From Glaciihabitans arcticus (GTDB taxonomy: Bacteria > Actinomycetota > Actinomycetes > Actinomycetales > Microbacteriaceae), in assembly GCF_004310685.1 (NCBI RefSeq), contig NZ_SISG01000002.1:124001-188000 (forward strand): a stretch of DNA of 64,000 bases, read 5' to 3'. This document shows positions 34,362 to 42,123 of this stretch, piece after piece (position 1 is the first letter of the stretch; each line of letters opens with the position of its first letter). The notes beneath the pieces were generated by a model. That model saw only the letters and a list, made by a program, of their open reading frames with translations. It was not told the origin of the DNA and ran no database searches. The translations under genes were made by a program, and so were the position numbers.

Positions 34362-36215
34362 TTACGCCGTGGTCTGCTCCGCGAACAATCGCGAGTAGAT
34401 ACCGCCCTTGGCAAGCAGTTGCTCGTGTGTTCCCTGTTCCACGAGCCGCCCGGAGTCGACGACGTAGATGCGGTCGGCAGCCACGACCGTCGAGAGCCGG
34501 TGGGCGATGGCCACAGTGGTCCGGCCGTGGGACGCCGCATCCAGCGCAGCCTGCACGACCCGCTCGGAGATGGTGTCGAGCGAACTCGTCGCCTCGTCGA
34601 GGATGAGCACGGCCGGGTCCTTGAGCAGCACACGAGCGATGGCGATGCGCTGCTTCTCGCCGCCACTCAGCCGGTAGCCGCGCTCCCCCACGATCGTGTC
34701 ATAGCCGGCCGGGAACGACGCGATCGTGTCGTGGATGTTGGCGGCTCGGGCCGCAGCGACCAGCTCTTCGTCGGTCGCGCCCGGCTTCGCGTACCGCAGG
34801 TTGTCGCCGATCGACGCGTGGAACAGGTAGGTCTCCTGGCTCACGATGCCGATGTTGCGCACGAGCTCGTCCTGGCCGAGGTCGCGCACGTCGGTGCCGG
34901 CGAACAGGACCCTGCCGCTCGACACATCGTGCAGCCTCGGGATGAGGTACGACACGGTCGTCTTGCCCGCGCCTGACGGCCCGACGAAGGCGACGAACTG
35001 GCCGGGCTGAATGTCGAGCGTGATGCCCTTGAGGGTCGCGGGGGTGTCATCGCCAGCGTCCGGATAGCGGAACACCACCTCATCGAAGGCGACCTCGCCG
35101 AGGCGGGTGGGGTCGATCGGCACCGGCGTCTGCGGGTCGGTGATGGCGGGCTTGAGATCGAGGTACTCGAAGATTCGGGCGAACAGCGCCTGCGACGTCT
35201 GCAGGTCGAGCGCCACCCGCATGAGCCCGAGAAGCGGGAACATGAGGCGCGCCTGCACCGTCGTGAAGGCGACGATCGTGCCGGCGGTGACCGGGACATC
35301 CCGAAGGATCAGCCAGGCGGCGGCGAGGTAGATGACGGCCGGGATGATCGACAGGAAGATGTTGACGATCGCGAAGAACCACTGCCCGCTCATCTGCTGC
35401 TGCACCTGAAGGCTGATCTGGTTCTTGTTCTCCGCCTCGTAGCGCGCGGTCTCGGCCTGCTGCTGGTTGAAGCTCTTGGCGAGCAGGATGCCGGAGACGC
35501 TCAGCGCCTCCTGCGTGATCGCCGACATGTCGGAGAGCGACTCCTGGGTCTTCGTGGCGATGCGCGCGCGCACCTGCCCGACGCGGCGTTGGGCTACCAC
35601 CAGCACCGGCAGCAGGATGACCGCCACAATCGTCAGCTGCCAGCTCAACACGAGCATGCTCACGAACGCGGCGATGACCGTGACGGTGTTGCCGATGACG
35701 CTCGAGATCGTGTTGCTCAGCACGCCCGCGACACCGCCGACGTCGTTCTGCAGGCGCGACTGGATGACACCGGTCTTGGTGCGGGTGAAGAAGCCGAGCT
35801 CCATCGCCTGCAGGTGGCCGAACAGCCGGATGCGCAGCGCACCCATCACCGAGTTGCCGACCGTCGCGGTCAGCCAGGTCTGCCAGACGCCGAGGGCGGC
35901 CGAGGCCACCCAGAGCAGCACCATCGCGCCCACCAGTTCGAGCAGCATCGGCACGTTCGGACCGCCGGCCGGGAACAGGCCGTCGTCGAACGCGAGCTTT
36001 GTGAGCAGCGGGGGCAGCACGCTGAGCCCTGCGCTCACCAGCACGAGCACGATGGTGATCGTGAGCTCTCGCTTGTACGGCGCGAACAGCGAACTGATGC
36101 GCTTCAGCAGGTCGGGGATGCGAGGGGCGGTGGCGTTGAGTGCCTTCTGAGCCTCGGCATCGCCGCCACCCATCATGCGACCTCCGCCGCCACCGCCCCC
36201 GCGCATTCCGCTCAT
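34362..36215 (-). CDS. ABC exporter half-transporter, membrane plus ATPase
   Basis: A 617-residue fusion of a six-helix exporter membrane domain (about residues 50-330) and an ABC ATPase (residues 385-610) with Walker A GPSGAGKTT, signature LSGGEKQRI, Walker B AVLILDEATSSLD and switch IAHRLST. It resembles MdlB/MsbA-type multidrug or lipid exporters and would dimerise. The first 20 residues are an unusual Gly/Met/Arg-rich leader (MSGMRGGGGGGGRMMGGG). TAGTGT six bases before the ATG, without a ribosome-binding site, suggests a leaderless mRNA. Substrate unknown. Confidence 0.9.
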   Translation of the reverse strand: MSGMRGGGGGGGRMMGGGDAEAQKALNATAPRIPDLLKRISSLFAPYKRELTITIVLVLVSAGLSVLPPLLTKLAFDDGLFPAGGPNVPMLLELVGAMVLLWVASAALGVWQTWLTATVGNSVMGALRIRLFGHLQAMELGFFTRTKTGVIQSRLQNDVGGVAGVLSNTISSVIGNTVTVIAAFVSMLVLSWQLTIVAVILLPVLVVAQRRVGQVRARIATKTQESLSDMSAITQEALSVSGILLAKSFNQQQAETARYEAENKNQISLQVQQQMSGQWFFAIVNIFLSIIPAVIYLAAAWLILRDVPVTAGTIVAFTTVQARLMFPLLGLMRVALDLQTSQALFARIFEYLDLKPAITDPQTPVPIDPTRLGEVAFDEVVFRYPDAGDDTPATLKGITLDIQPGQFVAFVGPSGAGKTTVSYLIPRLHDVSSGRVLFAGTDVRDLGQDELVRNIGIVSQETYLFHASIGDNLRYAKPGATDEELVAAARAANIHDTIASFPAGYDTIVGERGYRLSGGEKQRIAIARVLLKDPAVLILDEATSSLDTISERVVQAALDAASHGRTTVAIAHRLSTVVAADRIYVVDSGRLVEQGTHEQLLAKGGIYSRLFAEQTTA

Positions 36216-36239
36216 CGCTTCACACTACGCGGGCTCGAA

Positions 36240-37205
36240 CTATCCCTTCGTCGAACCTGCGAGCAGGCCGCGAACGAAGTAACGCTGGAGGCTGAAGAAC
36301 ACCACCAGCGGTATAACGAGCGACACGAACGCCGCGGCCGTGAGACGCTGCCATTCCTGCCCGCGGCTTCCGGTGAGCTCCGCGAGTCTCTGGGTGAGTG
36401 GCGCGGCATCCGAGGTGCCTCCCGAGAAGATGAGGGCGACCAGGAGGTCGTTCCACACCCACAGGAACTGGAAGATCGCGAAGGACGCGAGTGCCGGGAT
36501 GGCGAGCGGGATCACGATGCGGAAGAAGACCTGGCTGTGGCTTGCGCCATCCACCCTCGCCGCCTCGATGACCTCACCGGGAATCTCGGAGATGAAGTTG
36601 TGCAGCAGGAAGATCGCCAACGGCAGCGCGAAGATCGTGTGCGCGATCCAGACCTGCAGGTAGTTGCTGGTCGGGATGTTGAGCGCATCGCCGATCGACT
36701 CCTGGAAGGGCTGCAACACACCCGAGAAGACCTGCAGCAGCGGAATGAGCGCCATCTGCAGCGGCACGATCTGCAGCGCGAAGATGAAGACGAAGAGCGC
36801 ACTCGAGCCCTTGAACTTGATCCACGCGAAGGCGTAGGCAGCCATCGCGGCGAGTACGAGCGGGAACAGCGTCGCCGGGATCGCGATGGCGAGCGAATTC
36901 ACGAAGTACGAGCCGAGCTGGGGTGCCGACGCGGAGGCCGAGAACAGCACCTCTCGGTAGTTGTCGAGCGTGAAGCCCGGGTTCTGGAAGATCGTCCACC
37001 AGCCGTTGGCCTTGATCTCCTCCTCCGGACGGAACGACGACAGGAAGAGCCCGAAGGTCGGGATCGTCCAGAGCACGGCGATGATGAGTGCCGCGGCCGT
37101 CGCACCCCGTGAGGTGAGGCGACGCTTGACGCGACTGGTCTTCGGATCGCGGTCGAGGATCGCGGGGTCGGCCTTGACCGGCGCGACCACGGGTGTCGAT
37201 GTCAT
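36240..37205 (-). CDS. aglG: CUT1 sugar ABC transporter permease, AglG/MalG-like
   Basis: Second permease of an alpha-glucoside-type importer, 321 residues with six membrane helices. The EAA loop that contacts the ATPase reads EAARVDGASHSQVFFRIVIPLA. An extracellular insertion before helix 2 (GWWTIFQNPGFTLDNYREVL) is typical of MalG/AglG. Its start overlaps the stop of the partner permease by 4 bases. No ATPase gene is in the cluster; as for many actinobacterial CUT1 systems, a shared MsiK-type ATPase elsewhere probably serves it. Confidence 0.88.
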   Translation of the reverse strand: MTSTPVVAPVKADPAILDRDPKTSRVKRRLTSRGATAAALIIAVLWTIPTFGLFLSSFRPEEEIKANGWWTIFQNPGFTLDNYREVLFSASASAPQLGSYFVNSLAIAIPATLFPLVLAAMAAYAFAWIKFKGSSALFVFIFALQIVPLQMALIPLLQVFSGVLQPFQESIGDALNIPTSNYLQVWIAHTIFALPLAIFLLHNFISEIPGEVIEAARVDGASHSQVFFRIVIPLAIPALASFAIFQFLWVWNDLLVALIFSGGTSDAAPLTQRLAELTGSRGQEWQRLTAAAFVSLVIPLVVFFSLQRYFVRGLLAGSTKG

Positions 37206-38173
37206 CGGATCTCCCTCTGCTTACGAAGTACTCGCACGTTGTAAATGACGATGGGCAGCACGAGGATGAACAGCACAAGCGCGAGCGCTGCCCCTCGGCC
37301 CGGTTCGTTGGCCCGGAAGGCCTGGGTGTACATCTCATTGGCGATGACGCTGGTGTCGAAGTTTCCGGCGGTCATCGTTCGAACGATGTCGAAGACCTTC
37401 AGGGTCGCTATCGAGATGGTCGTGACCACCACCACGAGTGAGCTCCGGATGCCCGGAAGAGTCACGTTGGTGAACTGCTGCCAGGAGTTGGTGCCGTCGA
37501 GCTGGGCCGCCTCAATCTGCTCGGTCGGGATGCCCTTGATGGATGCCGAGAGAATGACCATCGCGAAACCGGTCTGGATCCAGACCATCACGACGATGAG
37601 CAGGAACGTGTTGATCGGTTCCGTCTGCAGCCACTTGACCGGTTCGCCGCCCAGCCAGATGACGATCTGGTTGAGCAGTCCGATCTGCTCGCGGTCACCG
37701 GCACGGTAGTCGTAGATGAAGCGCCAGATGATTCCGGCGCCCACGAAGGAGATGGCCATCGGCATAAAGACGAGGGCCTTGAAGAACCGCTCACCGCGGG
37801 ACTTGTCGATGAACACCGCGTAGGCGAGGCCGACGATGGTGGAGACGAGCGGCACACACACAACCCAGACGATCGTGTTGAGTACCACGCGCACGGCATC
37901 GGGCTGCGTGAAGATCCACTCGAAGTGGGTGAGGCCGATGAAAGAGCCGGCCTTGTCGGTGAAGGCGAGGATGCTCGTGCGGATGGCCGGGTAGATCAGG
38001 CCGATCGCGAGCAGGATGAGAGCGGGCGAGAGGTAGGCGACGAGCTGTACGACATCCCGGATCTTCTTCGGGGCTTTGTCGACGATGAACAGGACGAGCC
38101 CGACGACCGCCGCGAAGACCGCGAGGCCCAGACCCACCTGGACGAGTTTTTCTATGAGATCTGCAGTCCTCAC
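37202..38173 (-). CDS. aglF: CUT1 sugar ABC transporter permease, AglF/MalF-like
   Basis: First permease of the alpha-glucoside-type importer, with about eight hydrophobic segments and the EAA loop EAAQLDGTNSWQQFTNVTLP. The start at GTG 38173 (323 residues) has AAAGG eight bases upstream; a GTG three codons earlier overlaps that site and is less likely. An N-terminal helix pair precedes the core, as in AglF. It follows the binding-protein gene after a hairpin-containing gap and overlaps the AglG-like gene. Confidence 0.87.
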   Translation of the reverse strand: MRTADLIEKLVQVGLGLAVFAAVVGLVLFIVDKAPKKIRDVVQLVAYLSPALILLAIGLIYPAIRTSILAFTDKAGSFIGLTHFEWIFTQPDAVRVVLNTIVWVVCVPLVSTIVGLAYAVFIDKSRGERFFKALVFMPMAISFVGAGIIWRFIYDYRAGDREQIGLLNQIVIWLGGEPVKWLQTEPINTFLLIVVMVWIQTGFAMVILSASIKGIPTEQIEAAQLDGTNSWQQFTNVTLPGIRSSLVVVVTTISIATLKVFDIVRTMTAGNFDTSVIANEMYTQAFRANEPGRGAALALVLFILVLPIVIYNVRVLRKQREIR

Positions 38174-38211
38174 GGAGCGCACCTTTCTTCGACGGTGAAG
38201 AGGGAGGAGGA

Positions 38212-38246
38212 CTGAGGACGGGGCCGCATCGCGACCCCGCCCTCAG
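38212..38246 (-). promoter_or_regulatory. Intercistronic stem-loop after aglE-like gene
   Basis: Arms CTGAGG-a-CGGGG and CCCCG-c-CCTCAG form an 11-bp stem with one internal mismatch around an 11-base loop. It is the third case in this window of a hairpin directly after a binding-protein gene and before membrane-component genes. Confidence 0.6.
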
Positions 38247-38258
38247 GCTGGTTCCGAA

Positions 38259-39590
38259 CTACTCGGCGGGCCAGCTCGCTTCGATGGTGTCGGCAACCTT
38301 CTGGCTGCTCTCACCACCGATCCAGCTGACGATCCCCTTGAAGAAGGAGTTGCCACCCACGGCGCCCGGCATGAGGTCCGAAGCGTCAAAACGGTAGGTG
38401 GTGTCAGGGTCCTGCAGGATCTCGATGCTCTGCGTGAGCAGGTCACTCGAGGCGAGCGAGGCGTCAAGACCGTTGTTGGCGCTGATGACGCCACCGAGCT
38501 TCACGCGGTTGTTCGCCCAGGTGTCGCTCGAGAGGTACGCCTGGAAGGCGGCGACTGCGGGAGCGTCGGAGAAGGCTCCGACGATCTCTCCACCACCGGT
38601 GACGGCGAGGGGAGCGTCGGCGGATTCGGCCGGGAGGATGAAGGCGAAGATGTCACCGTCGGGTGCCACCTCCACGCCGTCGCCCCAGAAGCCCTCGTAG
38701 AAGGATGCCTGGTGGTGCAGCGAGCAGGTGCCGTCGAGGATCGGCAGGCCGCCCTCACCGAACGGGATGGAGAGACCGGCGGTGACGTCGCCGACCATGT
38801 CCTCGTTCTTCAGGATGTCGCCGACCGAGTCGAACGCCTCGACGATGCGGGGATCGTTGAAGGGGATCTCGTGCTTGTACCACTGGTCGTAGACCTCGGG
38901 ACCCTGCTCGCGCAGCACGTAGTCCTCGATCCAGTCGGTCACGGGCCAGCCGGTGGCAGCGTCGGAGGCGTAGCTCGCGCACCACGGCTTGTGGTCACCC
39001 TCGTCGGCGATCGTGTCGGCGAGGTCGTTGAGCTCGTCGAGCGTGGTCGGGACCTCGTAGCCCTTCTCCTCGAACTCGCTCGGGGAGTACCAGACGTAGC
39101 CCTTGATGCTCGCCATCAGCGGTGCACCATAGAAGGTGTCGCCGTTGGTGCCGTAAGCCTTCCAGTCGGGAGACCAGAACTTGTCGACGTTGGCTTCGAC
39201 CGCCTCGGGGGCGGGCACGAAGAAGTCGCTCGACGCGAGGTCGGCGAACAGGCCGGGCTGCGGGAAGATGCCGAGGTCGGGCGGGTTGCCACCCTCGGCG
39301 AGCTGGCGGATGTTCGCCTCGAACTCCTGGGTGCCCTGGTAGTCGATGGCGATGCCGGTGCACGATGCGAAGTCCGCCCACGACTCGACGAGGCGGTCGG
39401 CTTCGGCCTCGACGATGGTGCCCGAGATCGAGACCTCGTCACCCTCGAAGGTTCCGTAGGTGTCGTAGGGCGCACAATCGACGTCCCCCCGATCGACCGG
39501 CTCGTCTGAAACGCAGCCGGACAGTGCGAGGCCGATGATGCCTGCTGCGGCGATCGGCATGAGTAAGCGGTGGCGCAGGACTGAACTCAT
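38259..39590 (-). CDS. aglE: Alpha-glucoside-type sugar-binding lipoprotein, AglE-like
   Basis: A 443-residue extracellular binding protein (SBP type 1) with lipoprotein signal ending LSGC. Motifs such as ISGTIVEAEADRLVESWADF, GNPPDLGIFPQPGLFADLA and SLHHQASFYEGFWGDGV are those of AglE, the alpha-glucoside receptor. It is the first gene of the aglEFG-like operon, divergent from a LacI regulator with LacI-type operators between them. Maltose, trehalose or sucrose are possible ligands; the choice is not decidable from sequence. Confidence 0.88.
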   Translation of the reverse strand: MSSVLRHRLLMPIAAAGIIGLALSGCVSDEPVDRGDVDCAPYDTYGTFEGDEVSISGTIVEAEADRLVESWADFASCTGIAIDYQGTQEFEANIRQLAEGGNPPDLGIFPQPGLFADLASSDFFVPAPEAVEANVDKFWSPDWKAYGTNGDTFYGAPLMASIKGYVWYSPSEFEEKGYEVPTTLDELNDLADTIADEGDHKPWCASYASDAATGWPVTDWIEDYVLREQGPEVYDQWYKHEIPFNDPRIVEAFDSVGDILKNEDMVGDVTAGLSIPFGEGGLPILDGTCSLHHQASFYEGFWGDGVEVAPDGDIFAFILPAESADAPLAVTGGGEIVGAFSDAPAVAAFQAYLSSDTWANNRVKLGGVISANNGLDASLASSDLLTQSIEILQDPDTTYRFDASDLMPGAVGGNSFFKGIVSWIGGESSQKVADTIEASWPAE

Positions 39591-39688
39591 AGTGTCTCCT
39601 CCTCGTTGAGGTAAGGCCCGGTTCGCGCGTTCTCCGCACGACCGTGGACGGGTTTACTGCTGGGGTGTGGCCGCGAAGCCAACTTTCG

Positions 39689-39700
39689 GCAACCGGTTCC
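39689..39700. promoter_or_regulatory. LacI-type operator on the aglE side
   Basis: GCAACCGGTTCC is a palindrome apart from one position and shares its core with the site at 39831-39850. It lies about 100 bp upstream of the binding-protein start. Confidence 0.55.
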
Positions 39701-39734
39701 ACACCACAACCTAAGGCACCCGTACGGGGGTATG

Positions 39735-39744
39735 CAAGCGCTTG
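39735..39744. promoter_or_regulatory. CAAGCGCTTG palindrome overlapping the regulator -35 box
   Basis: A perfect 10-bp palindrome with a central CG, as in LacI/CcpA-type sites, whose last bases are the first bases of the TTGACA -35 box. Binding would block regulator transcription. Confidence 0.5.
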
Positions 39745-39769
39745 ACATACTCACAGGGAGGGCTAGAGT
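39742..39769 (+). promoter_or_regulatory. Promoter of the lacI-like regulator gene
   Basis: TTGACA (39742-39747) and TAGAGT (39764-39769) are separated by 16 bases. Transcripts would start near 39776, giving a leader of about 118 bases that contains the operator at 39831-39850. Confidence 0.6.
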
Positions 39770-39830
39770 CACAATCGTGCAACGAGCCCCTCGGGGCGCC
39801 GTGAAAGGCGAGAGCCTCCGGAGCCGCCCA

Positions 39831-39850
39831 ATGTGGGAACGGTTCCACAT
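39831..39850. promoter_or_regulatory. LacI-type operator in the regulator leader
   Basis: ATGTGGGAACGGTTCCACAT is a 20-bp near-palindrome (16 of 20 positions symmetrical) with core GGAACGGTTCC. It lies downstream of the promoter and could act as a roadblock for autorepression. Confidence 0.6.
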
Positions 39851-39893
39851 CCACGGGAGCGAGCACAGCCGGATTGCCAATGGAGGTGACGAC

Positions 39894-40898
39894 GTGAGCG
39901 GCATCGACGAGGTCGCCCGCCGTGCGGGAGTCTCCAAGTCGACGGCATCCCGGGCACTCAGCGGTCGTGGCTACGTCTCCGACGCCACCAGGTTGCGGGT
40001 CGAGGGCGCCGCAGCGGAGATGGGCTATGTCGTCTCGACCAACGCCGCGAGCCTTGTCACCGGGCAGACCCGGAATGTCGGGGTCGTCATCCCGTTCATC
40101 AACCGGTGGTTCTTCGCCGAGGTGCTGGAGGGCATCGAGTCAGCGCTCATCGCGGCCGGCTACGACCTCACGCTGTATCGCCTCAGTCCGCACGCCGACC
40201 TCCGGCGCAAGGTCTTCGACTACTTTCTCGTGCGCAAGCGTGTGGACGCCGTCATCGCGGTGGGTATCGCGCTCACGCCGAGCGAGGTCGACCTGCTGCA
40301 CTCGCTGAAGAAGCCGATCGTCGGCATCGGCGGCGACGTCGAAGGAATGTCGACCATCAGCATCGACGACGGCCGAGCCGCCCGCATGGCCACCGAGCAC
40401 GTGATCGGTCTCGGGCACACCCGCGTGATGCACTTCGGGGGCGAGCAGGAGGAGCAGCTCGACTTCCGGGTGCCCGACTCACGACTCACCGGCTTTCGCG
40501 ACTGCCTGCAGGCTGCGGGCATCGCCGACCAGGACGATTTTCGCGGTACGCCGTTCAGCATTCCCGGCGGCTTCGCGACGGCCATGGCCGTGCTGGCCGA
40601 TCCGCGCACGCGGCCGACCGCCGTTGTTGCGGGATGCGACGAAATCGCGATCGGCGTCATCCTCGCCGCGAGGCAGCTGGGGATCCCCGTGCCGGCACAG
40701 CTCTCGGTCGTCGGAATCGACGACCACGAGCTCGCCGAGCTCTTCGGACTCACGACCGTTCGGCAGGAGCCGGGCAAGCAGGGCGCTGCCGCGGTCGCGA
40801 CCGTACTCGCCGAACTCGCCGAGCCGGCCCCCTCCGAGGCCGTGCGGGCACCCGTGTCGCTCGTGGTGCGTTCGAGCACAACCGCCCCCGCGGCCTGA
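39894..40898 (+). CDS. LacI-family regulator of the aglEFG-like operon
   Basis: A 334-residue repressor. Helix-turn-helix IDEVARRAGVSKSTASRALSG is at the very N-terminus when the GTG at 39894 is used; GGAGG lies seven bases before it. The 54 in-frame codons upstream overlap promoter and operators and are not coding. The effector domain shows VGVVIPFINRWFFAEVLEGIE, VVAGCDEIAIGVILAARQLG and LSVVGIDDHELAELFGLTTVRQ. Divergent arrangement with the binding-protein gene and the three operators make it the local regulator. Confidence 0.88.
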   Translation: MSGIDEVARRAGVSKSTASRALSGRGYVSDATRLRVEGAAAEMGYVVSTNAASLVTGQTRNVGVVIPFINRWFFAEVLEGIESALIAAGYDLTLYRLSPHADLRRKVFDYFLVRKRVDAVIAVGIALTPSEVDLLHSLKKPIVGIGGDVEGMSTISIDDGRAARMATEHVIGLGHTRVMHFGGEQEEQLDFRVPDSRLTGFRDCLQAAGIADQDDFRGTPFSIPGGFATAMAVLADPRTRPTAVVAGCDEIAIGVILAARQLGIPVPAQLSVVGIDDHELAELFGLTTVRQEPGKQGAAAVATVLAELAEPAPSEAVRAPVSLVVRSSTTAPAA

Positions 40899-40913
40899 GA
40901 CCGGCACGGAACG

Positions 40914-40951
40914 ACGAAAGCCGCCGCTCCCGAAGGAACGACGGCTTTCGT
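40914..40951. terminator. Bidirectional hairpin between lacI-like gene and rplL
   Basis: Arms ACGAAAGCCG and CGGCTTTCGT pair perfectly around an 18-base loop. Convergent genes end at 40898 and 40978. A second small hairpin, GACCCC/GGGGTC, lies at 40959-40972 on the rplL side. Confidence 0.7.
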
Positions 40952-40977
40952 GCAAGCTGACCCCGAGGGGTCGCAGA

Positions 40978-41361
40978 CTACTTGAGGGTGACGGTGGCGC
41001 CAGCTTCTTCGAGCTGAGCCTTTGCCTTCTCGGCGGTCTCCTTGTTGACACCTTCGAGGACCGGGCCCGGTGCGCCATCGACGACGGCCTTGGCCTCGCC
41101 GAGGCCGAGGCTCGTGAGTGCACGGACCTCCTTGATGACCTGGATCTTCTTCTCGCCGGCAGCCTCGAGGATGACGTCGAAGGAGTCCTTCTCCTCAACC
41201 TCTTCAGCAGCGGCAGCAGCGCCACCGGCAGCAGCAACTGCTACGGGAGCAGCAGCGGTGACCTCGAAGACCTCTTCGAACTTCTTGACGAACTCGCTGA
41301 GCTCAATGAGCGTGAGCTCCTTGAAGGCCTCGATGAGTTCTTCGCTTGACAGCTTTGCCAT
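40978..41361 (-). CDS. rplL: 50S ribosomal protein L7/L12
   Basis: The 127-residue stalk protein that recruits translation factors to the 50S subunit as dimers on L10. N-terminal dimerisation helices ([21 protein letters not shown]), an Ala/Gly/Glu hinge, and the C-terminal factor-binding domain ([10 protein letters not shown]..., [14 protein letters not shown]) ending TVTLK. It follows rplJ by 52 bases and is transcribed with it behind the attenuated leader. Confidence 0.98.
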   Translation of the reverse strand: MAKLSSEELIEAFKELTLIELSEFVKKFEEVFEVTAAAPVAVAAAGGAAAAAEEVEEKDSFDVILEAAGEKKIQVIKEVRALTSLGLGEAKAVVDGAPGPVLEGVNKETAEKAKAQLEEAGATVTLK

Positions 41362-41413
41362 GATTTTTCTCCTTGTGGATTTCTAGACTTACTTACCGCG
41401 GGTCAGGCTGTGC

Positions 41414-41929
41414 CTAGTTCGCGGACTCCTGCTTCTCACGCAGCGCTTCGACGGTGCGAACCGTCTTCGACAGCGGTGCGGTGAACAGATAGGCGGCGCC
41501 GAAGAGCGAGGCCTTGAAGGCGCCGGCAAGCTTGCCGAGCAGAACTTCGCGGGACTCGAGATCGGCGAGCTTGGTGACCTCTGCAGCCGTGAGAGGGTTA
41601 CCGTCGAAGTAACCGCCCTTGATTACGAGCAGAGGGTTTGCCTTGGCGAAGTCGCGCAGAGCCTTTGCAACGGTGACGGCGTCGCCGTGTACAAATGCGA
41701 TCGCTGACGGGCCGACGAGTTCGTCATCAAACGAGCTGATGCCGGCTTCGTTGGCCGCGATCTTGGTAAGCGTGTTCTTCACCACGGCGTACGTCGCGTG
41801 CTCGCGGATGCTTGTTCTCAGCGTCTTGAGCTGAGCAACCGAGAGACCGCGGTACTCGGTCAGCAGAACGGCGGTCGAGTTACGGAACAGATCCGTAAGC
41901 TCGGCAACCGAAGCTTCCTTGTTCGCCAT
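41414..41929 (-). CDS. rplJ: 50S ribosomal protein L10
   Basis: A 171-residue protein forming the base of the L7/L12 stalk; it also binds its own mRNA leader in many bacteria to limit rplJL expression. Motifs: [41 protein letters not shown], and the C-terminal helix for L7/L12 binding. An AAGGAGTG site precedes the ATG. It is first in the rplJ-rplL operon, separated from rplK-rplA by about 8.3 kb of unrelated genes. Confidence 0.98.
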   Translation of the reverse strand: MANKEASVAELTDLFRNSTAVLLTEYRGLSVAQLKTLRTSIREHATYAVVKNTLTKIAANEAGISSFDDELVGPSAIAFVHGDAVTVAKALRDFAKANPLLVIKGGYFDGNPLTAAEVTKLADLESREVLLGKLAGAFKASLFGAAYLFTAPLSKTVRTVEALREKQESAN

Positions 41930-42123
41930 GGCACTCCTTAATAGATATCGATGACCTCGACCTCAGGAGCTCTTAAAGTAAAAAGGCTCCGGCACAGTGC
42001 CAGAGCGTTCCCTCTCGGGATATTCTCGAACACCTGCGCTGGTCGTCATCCTGTTGGATGAACCTTCGGCTGCTGCACTCTTTCGAGCACGGCAACGACC
42101 TGCGGTCTTTGGCTCCGTACAGA
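41930..42123 (-). promoter_or_regulatory. rplJ leader (L10 leader type)
   Basis: The 194 bases upstream of rplJ are non-coding and carry features of L10-binding leaders: a purine-rich folded region (minus strand AGACCGCAGGTCG, later GCGCAGGTG) and an intrinsic terminator-like hairpin 50 bases before the start codon. Expected function is feedback by L10/L12 binding. The match to the family is by layout, not by a covariance search. Confidence 0.55.
41981..42006 (-). terminator. Attenuator hairpin inside the rplJ leader
   Basis: On the minus strand GCTCTGGCA and TGCCGGAGC form a nine-pair stem (one wobble pair) with a three-base loop, followed by CTTTTT. It has the shape of a rho-independent terminator inside a 5' leader, so transcription attenuation of rplJ-rplL is likely. 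Confidence 0.7.

Larger units (their letters stand above)
39591..39893. other. 303-bp divergent regulatory region between aglE-like and lacI-like genes
   Basis: No gene is seen. It holds three LacI-type palindromes (39689-39700, 39735-39744, 39831-39850) and a consensus-like promoter for the regulator (39742-39769). The aglE-side promoter is not clear. Confidence 0.6.

Noticed and set aside
38259-39590. Missing ATPase as a sign of a broken aglEFG operon
   Set aside because: Actinobacterial CUT1 importers commonly rely on a shared ATPase encoded elsewhere, so absence here is normal.
39732-39893. 54-residue N-terminal extension of the LacI-like regulator
   Set aside because: It overlaps a promoter and two palindromes, and the helix-turn-helix begins directly after the GTG at 39894, which has a good ribosome-binding site.
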